A stretch of DNA of 64,000 bases from Mucilaginibacter terrae (GCF_031951985.1 NZ_JAVLVU010000001.1:434001-498000); one strand, 5' to 3'; positions 34,901 to 44,001 are shown, numbered from the stretch's first letter. Made by a program: numbers and translations. The notes: a model not told the origin generated them from the letters alone.

Positions 34901-35089
34901 TCGGTAAGTGGCTCAACCATTAAGCGTTTAAGGATATTCGTTTCATCAACCAACCTGCTCACTTTTACCGGTTACAAAGGTTACGACCCAGAAATTGGTT
35001 CAAAAAATGGCACCCTCACCAATGGTGTTGATTTTGGACAATACCCTTCTGCACGTTCGTTCCAATTTGGTATACAAGCCGGATTTTAA
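31928..35089 (+). CDS. SusC/RagA-type TonB-linked outer-membrane transporter
   Basis: A 1053-residue SusC-family transporter. Order: signal region (KLYLPIIGLISLTTADASTAAA; Met at 31955 may be the true start), a carboxypeptidase-regulatory-like domain (ITGVVTDETGKVLVGVTVKV, about 50-135), the TonB-box/plug signature GEVVVVGYGSQRR, plug with VDGFPLTTGL and DVLKDASTAAIYGSRATNGV, and a beta-barrel to a C-terminal aromatic (FGIQAGF). It forms a pedal-bin pair with the SusD lipoprotein encoded 28 bases later and imports oligosaccharides or other large nutrients across the outer membrane with TonB energy. The substrate cannot be read from SusC alone; the GH3 and GH31 genes downstream point to glucose/xylose-containing glycans. 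Confidence 0.95.
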   Translation: MQYYLLVKKMKLYLPIIGLISLTTADASTAAAAIPLTLENQKLAVPITGVVTDETGKVLVGVTVKVKGTGVGQTTDENGRFRINVPSANSTLVISYVGYASQEVALGGRTDISVQLKQATSGSLGEVVVVGYGSQRRATVTGAISSVNATTVTALPVAGIDQALQGRVAGLNVTNNGSPGSAPLVTIRGISSVSFASDPLYVVDGFPLTTGLQQYDAKDIERVDVLKDASTAAIYGSRATNGVIMVTTKKGARTGKVSVTFDSYAGVQSPIKKLDLLNTDQYIQYAKNLGVYGSIDRFKPANFNAPIYAGSSQTYAQTNTDWQDEYFIKNALLTGSNVGVSGGNDVSRFHSSAGYFKQNGIAQALNFERLNYRINSDHIISKVFTFGQNLYTSVSHQRYDPTLNANRTAIINLIRMQPYIPVYDPTKVGGFQGPISSFDGSDPVNPIETALIGNNRINSFNLLGSAFLDVNILSSLKFRSTFGVNYLNNSTYNYTPIFFDGGTGVSTSASVGYRRQSTVVKLFTQQLNYDKTFDKHHLSATAVFETQSLNYNNQVETGNQSSNLIKTLTGATNIGADNSVETNFITSYVGRVNYDYAGKYLFQASIRRDGLSIWAPGKKYANFPAASIGWKIDQEDFLKGSTTVSELKLRASYGETGINPNSLGNYPYLAPVQANAAVYPFGNALTPNSSYIDGITNPNLQWEKTKQLNVGVDFGILNNKFTLTAEFFRRQTDNLMIVVPTPSSIGFLGAGILDNAGGMRNTGVELQLGYHKNTGDFKYDITGLVSAIRNKVLFLNTASASIPSGNDPDLGGGDAFTNTRAGESVQYFYGWVTDGIFQNAAQIASSPTQANAAPGDIKFKDLSGPNGVPDGVIDNYDRTRLGSFLPKFTYSLNYSASYKNFDASVFFQGVEGNKILNTPRIIMEGMSRLFNAGTTVLNAWTPSNTNTDMPRAINGDPNRNGRISSRWIENGSYLRLKNVILGYTLPTSALTSVSGSTIKRLRIFVSSTNLLTFTGYKGYDPEIGSKNGTLTNGVDFGQYPSARSFQFGIQAGF

Positions 35090-35117
35090 TTGTGAGGTAA
35101 GTTAAAACTATAAGATA

Positions 35118-36659
35118 ATGAAAAGAAAACATATATATGTGGGGATACTGGCAGCCGGAATTGCCACAACAGTAATAACTGTTTCTTGTAATAAGGATCT
35201 CGATACAGCAAATCAAAATAAACCAACTACAAATACTTACTTTGGTACTGCAAGTGAAATTGAAGCAAGTACAAACGCAATTTATTCTGCCTGGAAAGGC
35301 TTTAACTTAGTTGCCCGCGAGTGGTTCTTTCTTCACGACTTGCGCAGCGATGATGTAGCCAGCGGCGGTCCGCAACTTGAAGCCCCCCGCAGACAAATAT
35401 TACTTGGTGTAACCGATCCATCCAACCCGGTAATGAATTCGGTATGGAATTCGCTTTATGTGGTTATTAACCGATCCAACACCGTATTAAGTTACTCACC
35501 AAGAGCAACCGATAATGCCGCCACTGTAAGCAGATGTATGGCCGAAGCCAAATTTTTACGTGGCTGGGCTTACTATGAGTTGGCCAGCCAGTGGGGTAGT
35601 GTGCCTGTTTACACAAAAGTTGTTACAGTGGCTACAGATGCGCAGCCAAAATCGCCCCAGGCTGCGGTATTTGCACAGGCCGTTAAAGATTTGCAGGAGG
35701 CTGCAGCAGTGTTGCCGGGCAAATCTGCTACAACATTAGGACGTGCCACAAAAGGGGCTGCATATGCCATGTTAGGCAGAACATTATTGCAAACCGGAGA
35801 TTATGCCGGTGCAAAAGCTGCACTTTTAAATATCCCAACCACCGGTGCTGATGGTTATGGGCTTACCGACAGGTATTTAGATAATTTTGAAGAAGAAACA
35901 GAATTTAACAAAGAATCTCTCCTCGAAATAATATTTCTTGACAAGGGTAACAACAACTTTAACTGGGGCAGTGGCACAGGCGATGGTGCTACGGCAGAAT
36001 TAACCACCATCCGTAATCAGGAATATAATCCTGTGGCCTGGCGTAACCTTATCCCGTCAGACAGGGTATTGAACGAGTACGAAAACACGCTAACCGGCGC
36101 CGCTAAAAATGATCCACGTTATGGCTACAGTATTTATCAATCAGGAGATACTTACAATAAAGGCCAGTCGGTATTGGCAGATGGCGACCAGGGAGGCGAG
36201 AGTTCAAAACTGCGTGGCAACACGGTGAAGGCAAGCTGGCGTAAATTTATGATCCTGTACAAGGAAAGTAAAGATGCTGCCGGTTTTCACCCGGGTGGTA
36301 ACAACCAACGCATCATTCGTTATGCCGAGGTGTTGTTGATGCTGGCCGAGTGCGAAATAGAGTTAGGCAACTTGTCTAATGCTGTTGGTTATTTAAACCA
36401 GATCAGGAGTAGGCCCAGCGTAGCCATGCCGATCTATCCAACCACTCAATTCCCGGTTACTACCAAAGCCGATCTGATCAAGGCTTTATTGCACGAAAAA
36501 ACTGCAGAATTAGCCGGCGAAGAGATCCGCAATATTGACATATTGCGTTGGAGAAAGAAAGGTTACTTTACAACCGAGCCTCTTTCATGGTATACTGCCG
36601 CTAAAGAGTTTTTGCCTATTCCGCAATCGGAAATTGATAACAACCCGAAGTTACAATAA
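35118..36659 (+). CDS. SusD/RagB-type surface glycan-binding lipoprotein
   Basis: A 513-residue SusD-family lipoprotein. The signal peptide ends ITVSC with the lipidated cysteine at residue 24, followed by NKDLDTANQNKPT. TPR-like helices typical of SusD follow (LRGWAYYELASQWGSVPVYT, AYAMLGRTLLQTGDY), then the C-terminal RagB part with RYAEVLLMLAECEIELG, AVGYLNQIRSR and ELAGEEIRNIDILRW, ending LPIPQSEIDNNPKLQ, the canonical family tail. It caps the SusC channel and binds the ligand on the cell surface. A long hairpin follows and probably sets the ratio of the susCD transcript to the downstream genes. Confidence 0.95.
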   Translation: MKRKHIYVGILAAGIATTVITVSCNKDLDTANQNKPTTNTYFGTASEIEASTNAIYSAWKGFNLVAREWFFLHDLRSDDVASGGPQLEAPRRQILLGVTDPSNPVMNSVWNSLYVVINRSNTVLSYSPRATDNAATVSRCMAEAKFLRGWAYYELASQWGSVPVYTKVVTVATDAQPKSPQAAVFAQAVKDLQEAAAVLPGKSATTLGRATKGAAYAMLGRTLLQTGDYAGAKAALLNIPTTGADGYGLTDRYLDNFEEETEFNKESLLEIIFLDKGNNNFNWGSGTGDGATAELTTIRNQEYNPVAWRNLIPSDRVLNEYENTLTGAAKNDPRYGYSIYQSGDTYNKGQSVLADGDQGGESSKLRGNTVKASWRKFMILYKESKDAAGFHPGGNNQRIIRYAEVLLMLAECEIELGNLSNAVGYLNQIRSRPSVAMPIYPTTQFPVTTKADLIKALLHEKTAELAGEEIRNIDILRWRKKGYFTTEPLSWYTAAKEFLPIPQSEIDNNPKLQ

Positions 36660-36691
36660 GCATACCGGGACATATTTATAATTTTACATTA

Positions 36692-36728
36692 AACGGGTGA
36701 AGTGCTGAACCACAGTGCTTTGCCCGTT
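36692..36728 (+). other. Long intercistronic hairpin after susD
   Basis: 16-bp stem 36692-36707 / 36713-36728, loop AACCA, all 16 positions paired if four G-U wobbles are counted. No T-run follows, so it is more likely an mRNA-stability or partial attenuation element that keeps susCD transcripts more abundant than the following genes. Confidence 0.65.
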
Positions 36729-36782
36729 GTAATTATAAAATTTAGTTTAAATTGCATAACCAGTTATCTAAACCAAATTCGC

Positions 36783-39700
36783 ATGCAAAAACTTTACTTT
36801 ACCTTATTAGCCGTAGCTTTTTTAGCAGCATGTAAACAACAGCACAAGCCCACATTGTTCGAGCAAATACCTGCTTCTCACTCAGGTATTCATTTTAATA
36901 ACCTTATAACCGAAAACGATTCAATAAACCCGCTGGATAACGCCTACGTATATAACGGCGGTGGTGTTGGTATAGGCGATTTTAATAACGATGGCCTGCC
37001 CGATATTTATTTTACCGGCAACATGGTGGCCAATAAACTCTATATTAATAAAGGGGATTTTAAATTTGAAGATGTTACCGCCCAGGCCGGTGTGAATGGA
37101 AAAGGGAGATGGGGAAGAGGTGCGGCGGTTATAGATATTAATAATGATGGGTTGCTTGACCTGTATGTATGTAATTCGTTGGTGAACGATTCGCTTAAGA
37201 GGCAAAACCTGTTGTATATAAACCAGGGCATTGGTAAAAACGGTGTTCCGCAATTTAAGGAGCAAGCCAAAGAGTACGGCCTGAATATACGGGCACACTC
37301 CACCATGGCCAGCTTTTTTGATTATGATAACGACGGCAGGTTAGATATATACATTACCGTGAACGAACCCGATGCATCATATTATGCCAACAACTTCAGG
37401 CCGGTAGTAAAAAACGGCAGCAGCCCCAGTACCGGTAGGCTGTACAAAAACGTATGGAATGCGCAGCTCAAGCACCCCGTTTATGAAAATGTATCGGCCA
37501 AAGCAGGCATAATCATAGAAGGGTATGGTCATGCGGCAACCGTGGTTGATATTAACCGCGACGGCTGGAAAGACATTTATGTAACCAACGATTTTTTATC
37601 GTCGAACATTCTGTACATCAATAATCACGATGGCACCTTCACCGATAAAGTGAAGGAATACTTCAAGCATACATCGTTCAATGCCATGGGGCAGGACATT
37701 CAGGACATTAACAACGATGGCCTGGCCGATGTATTTGAACTGGATATGAGTCCTGAAGATAATTACCGCAAAAAAATGATGCTGATGCCCAACAGCTATC
37801 AAACATTCCAGTTAATGGATCATTACGGTTATCAGTATCAATACGTGCGCAACACGCTTCAACTAAACCAGGGGCCGAGGGTAAACAGCAACGACTCGAT
37901 AGGCAGTCCGGCTTTTAGCGAGGTAGGTTTTATGAGCGGCGTAGCCGAAACCGATTGGAGTTGGGCACCACTGGTTACCGACTTTGATAATGATGGTTAC
38001 CGCGATATTATGGTAACCAACGGTTATCCCAAAGATGTGACCGACCATGACTTTATTACTTTCAGGCAGAACCCTTATTCTACGGCTACCAAAAAACAAT
38101 TAATAGAACAAATACCTTCTGTAAAAATTCACAACTACGCTTTTAAAAACAAGGGCGATCTTACTTTTACCAACGTTTCGGATGCTTGGGGAATGAATTT
38201 ACCTTCATTCTCAAACGGAGCAGCCTATGCCGATCTGGATAACGACGGCGCTTTAGATATGATAGTGAATAACATTAATGATGAAGCACTTATCTATAGA
38301 AATACTTCAAGCATTGTAAATAAAAATGAATCACATTATCTGCAAGTAAAGTTTGAGGGCGATGGTGGCAACATTAACGGGGTAGGCGCATGGGCCGATA
38401 TTTACTATAACAACGGCAAGCACCAGGTTTACGAAAATAATCCTTACCGGGGTTACCTGTCTTCCATACAAAATGTGGCGCACTTTGGCCTGGGTAAAGC
38501 CAACATACTGGATTCGGTTATAATATGCTGGCCAAACAATAAAAAGCAGGTGCTGCGCAATGTAAAGGCCAATCAGGTACTTAAAGTAAGCATCCGGAAT
38601 GCTACTCAGCCGTATAACATGCAATTACCCCTCAAAGCATCGTCGGCATTGTTTACCGATGTAACTCGAAGTGCAGGCATTACCTACAAGCATCAAGAGG
38701 AAGACTTTGTAGACTTCAACATTCAAAAACTGTTACCGCACAAGTTTTCTGAATACAGCCCCGGCCTTGCCGTTGGTGATGTAGACGGCAACGGTTTAGA
38801 TGATATAATTATAGGTGGCAATACACAAGCACCGGCACAAATGCTGTTACAGCAGGCCAGCGGCAAATTTGTACAAAAGAACTTATCATCAGATAATAAG
38901 CCCAGTGGTAAACCAGGAAAAGACGCCGGTTTACTGGTGTTTGACGCCAATGCCGATGGTATGCCCGACGTTTACATAGCCAGCGGAGGCTATGAGGCAG
39001 AAGCAGGTAGCTCATCTTACCAGGACAGGCTGTTTATCAATAACGGAAAAGGCGGCTTTACCTTAGCAACTAATGCCTTGCCGGTTAATTACACCAGTAA
39101 GCTTTGTGTTCGTTCGGTTGATTTTAATAAAGATGGCAAGCTGGACTTATTCGTGTCGGGCAGGGTAGAGCCCTGGGCTTACCCCAAGCCGGTTTCAAGC
39201 ATACTTCTGAGAAATGATAGCCAAAACGGGAAAGCTAAATTTACCGATGTTACTTCAACTTTGGCACCCGCCTTAGCTAACATAGGCCTGGTTTGCGATG
39301 CCCTGTTTACCGATTATGATAACGATAACTGGCCCGACCTGATTTTGGCCGGAGAGTGGATGCCGGTAACATTTTTAAAAAACAATAAAGGCAAGTTTGA
39401 AAATACAACAGCCTCTACAGGCATAAATAAACAGGTAGGTTGGTGGAATACCATTGCCGCTGGCGATTTCAGGCACACCGGCCGTACCGATTACATTGTG
39501 GGCAACGCCGGTTTAAATTCTTTCTTTAAAGCCAGCAACCAATACCCGGTAGGCATTATTGCTAAAGATATGGATAAGCGCGGCCGACTGGATGCTTTTA
39601 CATCCTTATACCTGCCCGCGCCTGATGGTAGCAAAAAAGAATATCCGGCCAACGTACGCGAAGATGCCGTAAAGCAGCTCATTAGCTTGCGTAAGCGCTT

Positions 39701-40358
39701 CACCAACTACAAATCATACGCACTGGCAACTATGGATGAGTTGCTTACGCCCGAGCAAAGTAAAGATGCACTGCGATTGAAAGCTAACACGCTGCAATCG
39801 GCTTTTTTACGAAACGACGGTAATGGCAAATTTACCATCATACCGCTGCCCAAACAGGCACAGGTATCGGTATTGAACGGTATAACGGTTGATGATTATG
39901 ATGGCGATGGCAACCTTGACGTGGTAATAAACGGTAACGATTATGGCACCGATGTAGCCGTTGGGCGCTACGATGCACTTAATGGTTTAATGCTGAAAGG
40001 TGATGGTAAGGGTAATTTCAAGCCGGTATCTATCCTGCAAAGCGGTATCTACATTCCGGGTAATGGCAAAGCACTGGCAAAATTGCAGGGTAACAATGGC
40101 AAGTACCTGCTGGCCGCCAGTCAAAATAAAGATGCTTTGAAGCTATTTGCACTCAGAGAAAGTGTGCAGTTAATAAAACCACAGCCTTTAGAGTTAAGCG
40201 CACTTATAACCTATAAAAACGGCTCAACTGCAAAGCAGGAATTATATTACGGTTCTTCGTTTCTGTCGCAGTCGGCCAGGTTTGTAAGTGCGGGTAGTAA
40301 CGTAGCCAGTATTACGTTTACCAAAGGCAACGGTACATCAAGGGTTGTTAAATTATAA
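36783..40358 (+). CDS. Large CRTAC1/ASPIC FG-GAP repeat lipoprotein
   Basis: A 1191-residue lipoprotein; the start at 36783 gives the signal peptide MQKLYFTLLAVAFLAAC, whereas the open frame to 36702 runs through the hairpin. It is built of FG-GAP/VCBS blades with Ca-binding loops such as GDFNNDGLPDIYFTG, DINNDGLLDLYVCN, DINRDGWKDIYVTN, DYDNDNWPDLILAG and DDYDGDGNLDVVINGND. An ASPIC/UnbV domain lies near residues 520-620 (NGVGAWADIYYNNGKHQVYE, HFGLGKANILDSVIICWP). The blades should form two calcium-stabilised beta-propellers on the cell surface. Family members often occur beside SusCD systems; their ligand is not known. The 3' end overlaps the next gene by one base (TAATG). Confidence 0.88.
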   Translation: MQKLYFTLLAVAFLAACKQQHKPTLFEQIPASHSGIHFNNLITENDSINPLDNAYVYNGGGVGIGDFNNDGLPDIYFTGNMVANKLYINKGDFKFEDVTAQAGVNGKGRWGRGAAVIDINNDGLLDLYVCNSLVNDSLKRQNLLYINQGIGKNGVPQFKEQAKEYGLNIRAHSTMASFFDYDNDGRLDIYITVNEPDASYYANNFRPVVKNGSSPSTGRLYKNVWNAQLKHPVYENVSAKAGIIIEGYGHAATVVDINRDGWKDIYVTNDFLSSNILYINNHDGTFTDKVKEYFKHTSFNAMGQDIQDINNDGLADVFELDMSPEDNYRKKMMLMPNSYQTFQLMDHYGYQYQYVRNTLQLNQGPRVNSNDSIGSPAFSEVGFMSGVAETDWSWAPLVTDFDNDGYRDIMVTNGYPKDVTDHDFITFRQNPYSTATKKQLIEQIPSVKIHNYAFKNKGDLTFTNVSDAWGMNLPSFSNGAAYADLDNDGALDMIVNNINDEALIYRNTSSIVNKNESHYLQVKFEGDGGNINGVGAWADIYYNNGKHQVYENNPYRGYLSSIQNVAHFGLGKANILDSVIICWPNNKKQVLRNVKANQVLKVSIRNATQPYNMQLPLKASSALFTDVTRSAGITYKHQEEDFVDFNIQKLLPHKFSEYSPGLAVGDVDGNGLDDIIIGGNTQAPAQMLLQQASGKFVQKNLSSDNKPSGKPGKDAGLLVFDANADGMPDVYIASGGYEAEAGSSSYQDRLFINNGKGGFTLATNALPVNYTSKLCVRSVDFNKDGKLDLFVSGRVEPWAYPKPVSSILLRNDSQNGKAKFTDVTSTLAPALANIGLVCDALFTDYDNDNWPDLILAGEWMPVTFLKNNKGKFENTTASTGINKQVGWWNTIAAGDFRHTGRTDYIVGNAGLNSFFKASNQYPVGIIAKDMDKRGRLDAFTSLYLPAPDGSKKEYPANVREDAVKQLISLRKRFTNYKSYALATMDELLTPEQSKDALRLKANTLQSAFLRNDGNGKFTIIPLPKQAQVSVLNGITVDDYDGDGNLDVVINGNDYGTDVAVGRYDALNGLMLKGDGKGNFKPVSILQSGIYIPGNGKALAKLQGNNGKYLLAASQNKDALKLFALRESVQLIKPQPLELSALITYKNGSTAKQELYYGSSFLSQSARFVSAGSNVASITFTKGNGTSRVVKL

Positions 40359-42571
40359 TGAACCGTATGATGAAAATTATAGTTTATTTATGCTTGTTAG
40401 GCCTGCTATATTCATGTAAGCCCAAACTCAATTCTAATGAGCAAATGGTTCAGCGCCTAAAGGAGCAAATGGCCTTTGCAAATACGCCCGAAAACGAATA
40501 TGCACCAGCTGCGGTTTTAAAACACCTCGACTCGGTAATTAGCGCACCCCGTTTAGGCACCGATGTAGTGAGTTTGAACATAAAAAAAGCCATTACTTTA
40601 CTGCAATTAGGCAAAGAACAGCAAGCCGTTAATTTAATGGATAGCCTGCTGAATAAAACCTTCATTGCCGATTACCTGGTGAAACAAGCAGCCATCAAAA
40701 CGTTGGCATTGAGTTACCTGCGTTTAGGTGAGCGTACCAACTGCATCCATAACCATAGTGCCGAATCTTGTATATTTCCTATTGCTGGTAACGGTATACA
40801 TACCGATAAAACAGGATCTGAAAAGGCAATAGAGCTTTATCAAAAACTGCTGAAGACCGATCCGTACGATTATGAATCGCGCTGGCTGCTTAATATTGCT
40901 TACATGACCACAGGTGGCTATCCGGGTAAGGTGCCGCAGCAGCTAATATTAAACATTGGCGCCGATACAGCACAAGCACAGCCTTTTAAAGAAGTTGCTA
41001 TGGGCCTGGGCCTGGCTATTAAAAAAATAAGCGGGGGCAGTATTGTAGATGATTTTGATAACGACGGATACGATGACATCATTACCAGCAGTGCCTCTTT
41101 AGCCGAGCCAATGCACTACTTTCATAACAATAAGAACGGAAGTTTTACTGATTTAGGAAAACCATCGGGCTTAAGTGCCTTTACCGGCGGACTAAACATG
41201 ATGCAAACCGATTATAATAACGATGGCTTTAAAGACATTTTTGTAGTTCGTGGTGGCTGGAAGGGCAAATTTGGTAAAGAACCCAATTCGCTGCTCAAAA
41301 ATAACGGCAACGGTACCTTTACCGATGTTACCGAAGAAAGTGGCCTGTTATCCTTTCATCCAACTCAAACAGCCACCTGGGCCGATTTTAATAACGACGG
41401 CTGGCTGGATGTGTTTATAGGTAATGAGAGCGCCCCGGGTAGTGAAAACATAAGCGAACTCTACATCAACAATAAAAACGGAACCTTTACCGAGCAAGCC
41501 GCCGCTGCCGGCTGCGCCGTGAGTTTGTTTGTGAAGGGAGTTACATCGGGCGATTACGACAACGATGGCCTACCTGACCTGTACATCTCTACCATGAACG
41601 GAACCAATAAACTTTTTAAAAACCAAACCACTAAAAACGGGCAGGTTAAGTTTATTGATGCAACGGCACAAGCAGGCTTGCCGGACGTTGGACAAGCAAC
41701 ATTTGCCACCTGGTTTTTTGATTACGATAATGACGGTAACCTCGATCTGCTGGCTTGTGGTTACGGGAATGATACACCCATAGCCTCCATTGTCGGCGAA
41801 GAAGCGCTCGATCATTATCGTGGCAATAACGGTAAGGTGGTGCTATACCATAACAAAGGGAAGGGTAAGTTTGAAAACGTATCGGTACAAGCCGGGCTAA
41901 CCAAAATTGCCTTTGCCATGGGTGCTAATTTTGGCGATATTGATAATGATGGTTTCCCTGATTTTTACCTGGGTACCGGCAACCCGCAATTTTCATCGTT
42001 GGTGCCAAATAAGCTATACCGCAATAATAAAGGACATAATTTTACAGATATAACCGCACCAGCCCGCGTTGGCAGTTTGCAAAAAGGCCATGGCGTATCA
42101 TTTGCCGATTTAGACAACGATGGTTACCAGGATATTCATGTGAGCTTAGGCGGCGCATTTATTGGAGATGCCTACCAAAATGCCTTGTTCATCAATCCGG
42201 CATCGGCCCAAAATCAATGGATCGACATAGCTTTGGTAGGGGCAGAGAGTAACCGGGCGGCTGTAGGAGCAAAGCTCAAAGTTACTTTCACCACAAACGG
42301 ACAACAGCGCAGCGTTTACCGCGAAGTTAATTCGGGCGGCAGCTTTGGTTCAAACCCGTTAGAGCAGCATATTGGTGTGGGTAAAGCTGCACAAATAGAT
42401 GCCATAGAGGTGTTTTGGCCGGTAACCGGCAAAACGCAAAGCTTTAAAAATGTGAAGCCCGGCAGCCACATTGAAATTACCGAAGGTAAGGTCAGTTATG
42501 ATACCTTCAATTTAAAGCGTTTTCATTTTACCGAAGTTAAGCCCCACAGCATGGCAGGCATGGATATGTAA
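40358..42571 (+). CDS. Second CRTAC1 FG-GAP lipoprotein with TPR-like and Cys/His segment
   Basis: A 737-residue lipoprotein (signal ending LLGLLYSC) translationally coupled to the previous gene by TAATG. Residues about 30-200 are helical and TPR-like (KAITLLQLGKEQQAVNLMDS, EKAIELYQKLLKTDPYD) and are broken by C129-x-H131-x-H133-x4-C138 in CIHNHSAESCIFPIAGNGIH. A seven-bladed FG-GAP propeller follows (VDDFDNDGYDDI, DFNNDGWLDVFIG, DYDNDGLPDLYIS, DIDNDGFPDFYLG, DLDNDGYQDIHVS) and an ASPIC/UnbV domain closes it (about 625-720). The Cys/His motif could bind a metal or form a disulfide. Together with the larger paralogue it probably acts at the surface next to SusCD. Confidence 0.88.
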   Translation: MNRMMKIIVYLCLLGLLYSCKPKLNSNEQMVQRLKEQMAFANTPENEYAPAAVLKHLDSVISAPRLGTDVVSLNIKKAITLLQLGKEQQAVNLMDSLLNKTFIADYLVKQAAIKTLALSYLRLGERTNCIHNHSAESCIFPIAGNGIHTDKTGSEKAIELYQKLLKTDPYDYESRWLLNIAYMTTGGYPGKVPQQLILNIGADTAQAQPFKEVAMGLGLAIKKISGGSIVDDFDNDGYDDIITSSASLAEPMHYFHNNKNGSFTDLGKPSGLSAFTGGLNMMQTDYNNDGFKDIFVVRGGWKGKFGKEPNSLLKNNGNGTFTDVTEESGLLSFHPTQTATWADFNNDGWLDVFIGNESAPGSENISELYINNKNGTFTEQAAAAGCAVSLFVKGVTSGDYDNDGLPDLYISTMNGTNKLFKNQTTKNGQVKFIDATAQAGLPDVGQATFATWFFDYDNDGNLDLLACGYGNDTPIASIVGEEALDHYRGNNGKVVLYHNKGKGKFENVSVQAGLTKIAFAMGANFGDIDNDGFPDFYLGTGNPQFSSLVPNKLYRNNKGHNFTDITAPARVGSLQKGHGVSFADLDNDGYQDIHVSLGGAFIGDAYQNALFINPASAQNQWIDIALVGAESNRAAVGAKLKVTFTTNGQQRSVYREVNSGGSFGSNPLEQHIGVGKAAQIDAIEVFWPVTGKTQSFKNVKPGSHIEITEGKVSYDTFNLKRFHFTEVKPHSMAGMDM

Positions 42572-42600
42572 CCTTATCATTCAACTATTTATTTTACGTT

Positions 42601-43917
42601 ATGCATAACCTTAAAACATCCATCTCAATACTGCTCACCTGCATTACAATTACAGCATGTAAGCAAAAAGAGCAATCAACCATTAACGAAACCGAGGTGC
42701 TACACCAGAATGAAGACCAACTTACGCAGTTAATTATATTTGATGTGTTTTCGCCGCCGGTGGCCAGCCGTATATACGCCTATGCATCATTAGCCTCATA
42801 TGAGGCCATGCGTTTTAAAAATGATAAGTATGAATCAATTGCAGCCAAACTTCATGGTTTTAGTACATTGCCCCAGCCCGAGAAAAATAAATCGTATAAT
42901 TATACACTTGCAGCAACAAAAGCCTTTTTTACCGTAACCCGTAAGGTCACATTCTCGGTAGATTCATTAAAAGGTTATGAAGATAAATTGTATGCCAGGT
43001 TTAAAGGCATGCTTGACGATTCGACATTTGCCCGTTCTGTTGCGTTTGGTGATACCGTAGGCAAAGCAATTTTGAAACGCGCCGCTAAGGATAATTATAT
43101 GCAAACCAGGGCCAAGCCCAAGTTTATAGGTAGTAACGCCCCGGGCAAATGGCACCCCACACCACCCGATTATCTTGATGCTGTTGAATATTGCTGGGGA
43201 ACCATGAAGACTTTTGCTTTAGATTCATCGGGGCAGTTTGCACCACCACCGCCGCCGGCCTATAGTAAAAGCAAGGAGAGTGAGTACTTTAAGCAAAATA
43301 TGCAATTGTATGATCAAAGTAAAAAGCTTACCAAAGAGCAAAAGGATATAGCCCGTTATTGGGATGATAATCCGTTTGTTATGCAGCATACCGGGCACAT
43401 GATGTTTGCTAATAAAAAAATCACCCCCGGCGGCCATTGGATAGGCATTACCGCAATTGCCTGTAAGCAAGCCAAAGCTGATGCTGTTAAAACAGCTCAG
43501 GCTTATGCATTAACTTCTGTAGCCATGTTTGATGCCTTTATTTGTTGCTGGCAGGAGAAATTTAAGTCGGCCACTATACGCCCGGTATCGGTTATTAATG
43601 ATGAGATAGACCCGCAATGGTTGCCTATGCTGCAAACGCCGCCATTTCCCGAGTACCCGAGCGGGCATAGTACCATTACCCGTTCGGCAGCGGTAATGTT
43701 AACCAAGCTGTTTGGCGATAAGTTTGCGTTTCAAGATACCAGTGATTTGCGTTACATAGGTATGCAAAGGCACTTTGACTCGTTCGTACAGGCAGCTAAC
43801 GAAGCATCTATAAGCCGTTATTACGGCGGTATTCATTATGTAAACAGTGTAAATGCGGGTGCCGATCAGGGTAAAAAAGTAAGTGATTTTATTATCCAAA
43901 AGTTAAAACTGGAATAA
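42601..43917 (+). CDS. Vanadium-haloperoxidase/PAP2-like lipoprotein
   Basis: A 438-residue lipoprotein (signal ending CITITAC) of the vanadium-dependent haloperoxidase/PAP2 superfamily. The phosphate or vanadate pocket is partly readable: RPVSVINDEIDPQW supplies the RP pair, FPEYPSGHSTITRSAA the PSGHS motif with H356, and HYVNSVNAGADQGKKV, after a SRYYGGIHY block, the third motif where the catalytic His lies (GGIHY). It is thus either a secreted halogenating enzyme or an acid phosphatase. It follows the two FG-GAP lipoproteins after 29 bases; such triplets (SusCD, CRTAC1, haloperoxidase-like) recur in Bacteroidetes but their role is not established. Confidence 0.85.
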   Translation: MHNLKTSISILLTCITITACKQKEQSTINETEVLHQNEDQLTQLIIFDVFSPPVASRIYAYASLASYEAMRFKNDKYESIAAKLHGFSTLPQPEKNKSYNYTLAATKAFFTVTRKVTFSVDSLKGYEDKLYARFKGMLDDSTFARSVAFGDTVGKAILKRAAKDNYMQTRAKPKFIGSNAPGKWHPTPPDYLDAVEYCWGTMKTFALDSSGQFAPPPPPAYSKSKESEYFKQNMQLYDQSKKLTKEQKDIARYWDDNPFVMQHTGHMMFANKKITPGGHWIGITAIACKQAKADAVKTAQAYALTSVAMFDAFICCWQEKFKSATIRPVSVINDEIDPQWLPMLQTPPFPEYPSGHSTITRSAAVMLTKLFGDKFAFQDTSDLRYIGMQRHFDSFVQAANEASISRYYGGIHYVNSVNAGADQGKKVSDFIIQKLKLE

Positions 43918-43945
43918 GCATTTTATACATACTCAGGTGTTGATC

Positions 43946-44001
43946 AGATTATTGTTATTGGGTTTATTATTGTATTTTTACTTCGCCAATAACAATAATC
44001 T
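43946..44001. other. Perfect 16-bp inverted repeat between haloperoxidase-like and regulator genes
   Basis: AGATTATTGTTATTGG (43946-43961) and its exact reverse complement (43986-44001) with a 24-nt AT-rich spacer. It starts 29 bases after the haloperoxidase-like stop and ends 92 bases before the regulator start. It could be a terminator-like hairpin or two opposed protein-binding sites. Confidence 0.7.

Noticed and set aside
36702..36782. Longer N-terminus for the large FG-GAP lipoprotein
   Set aside because: It would place 27 residues before a complete lipoprotein signal peptide and would run through the intercistronic hairpin.
43946..44001. Invertible promoter flanked by inverted repeats
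   Set aside because: The arms are perfect, but the 24-nt spacer is far too short for the usual invertase-driven segments of Bacteroidetes (about 100 or more bases), and no invertase gene is nearby.
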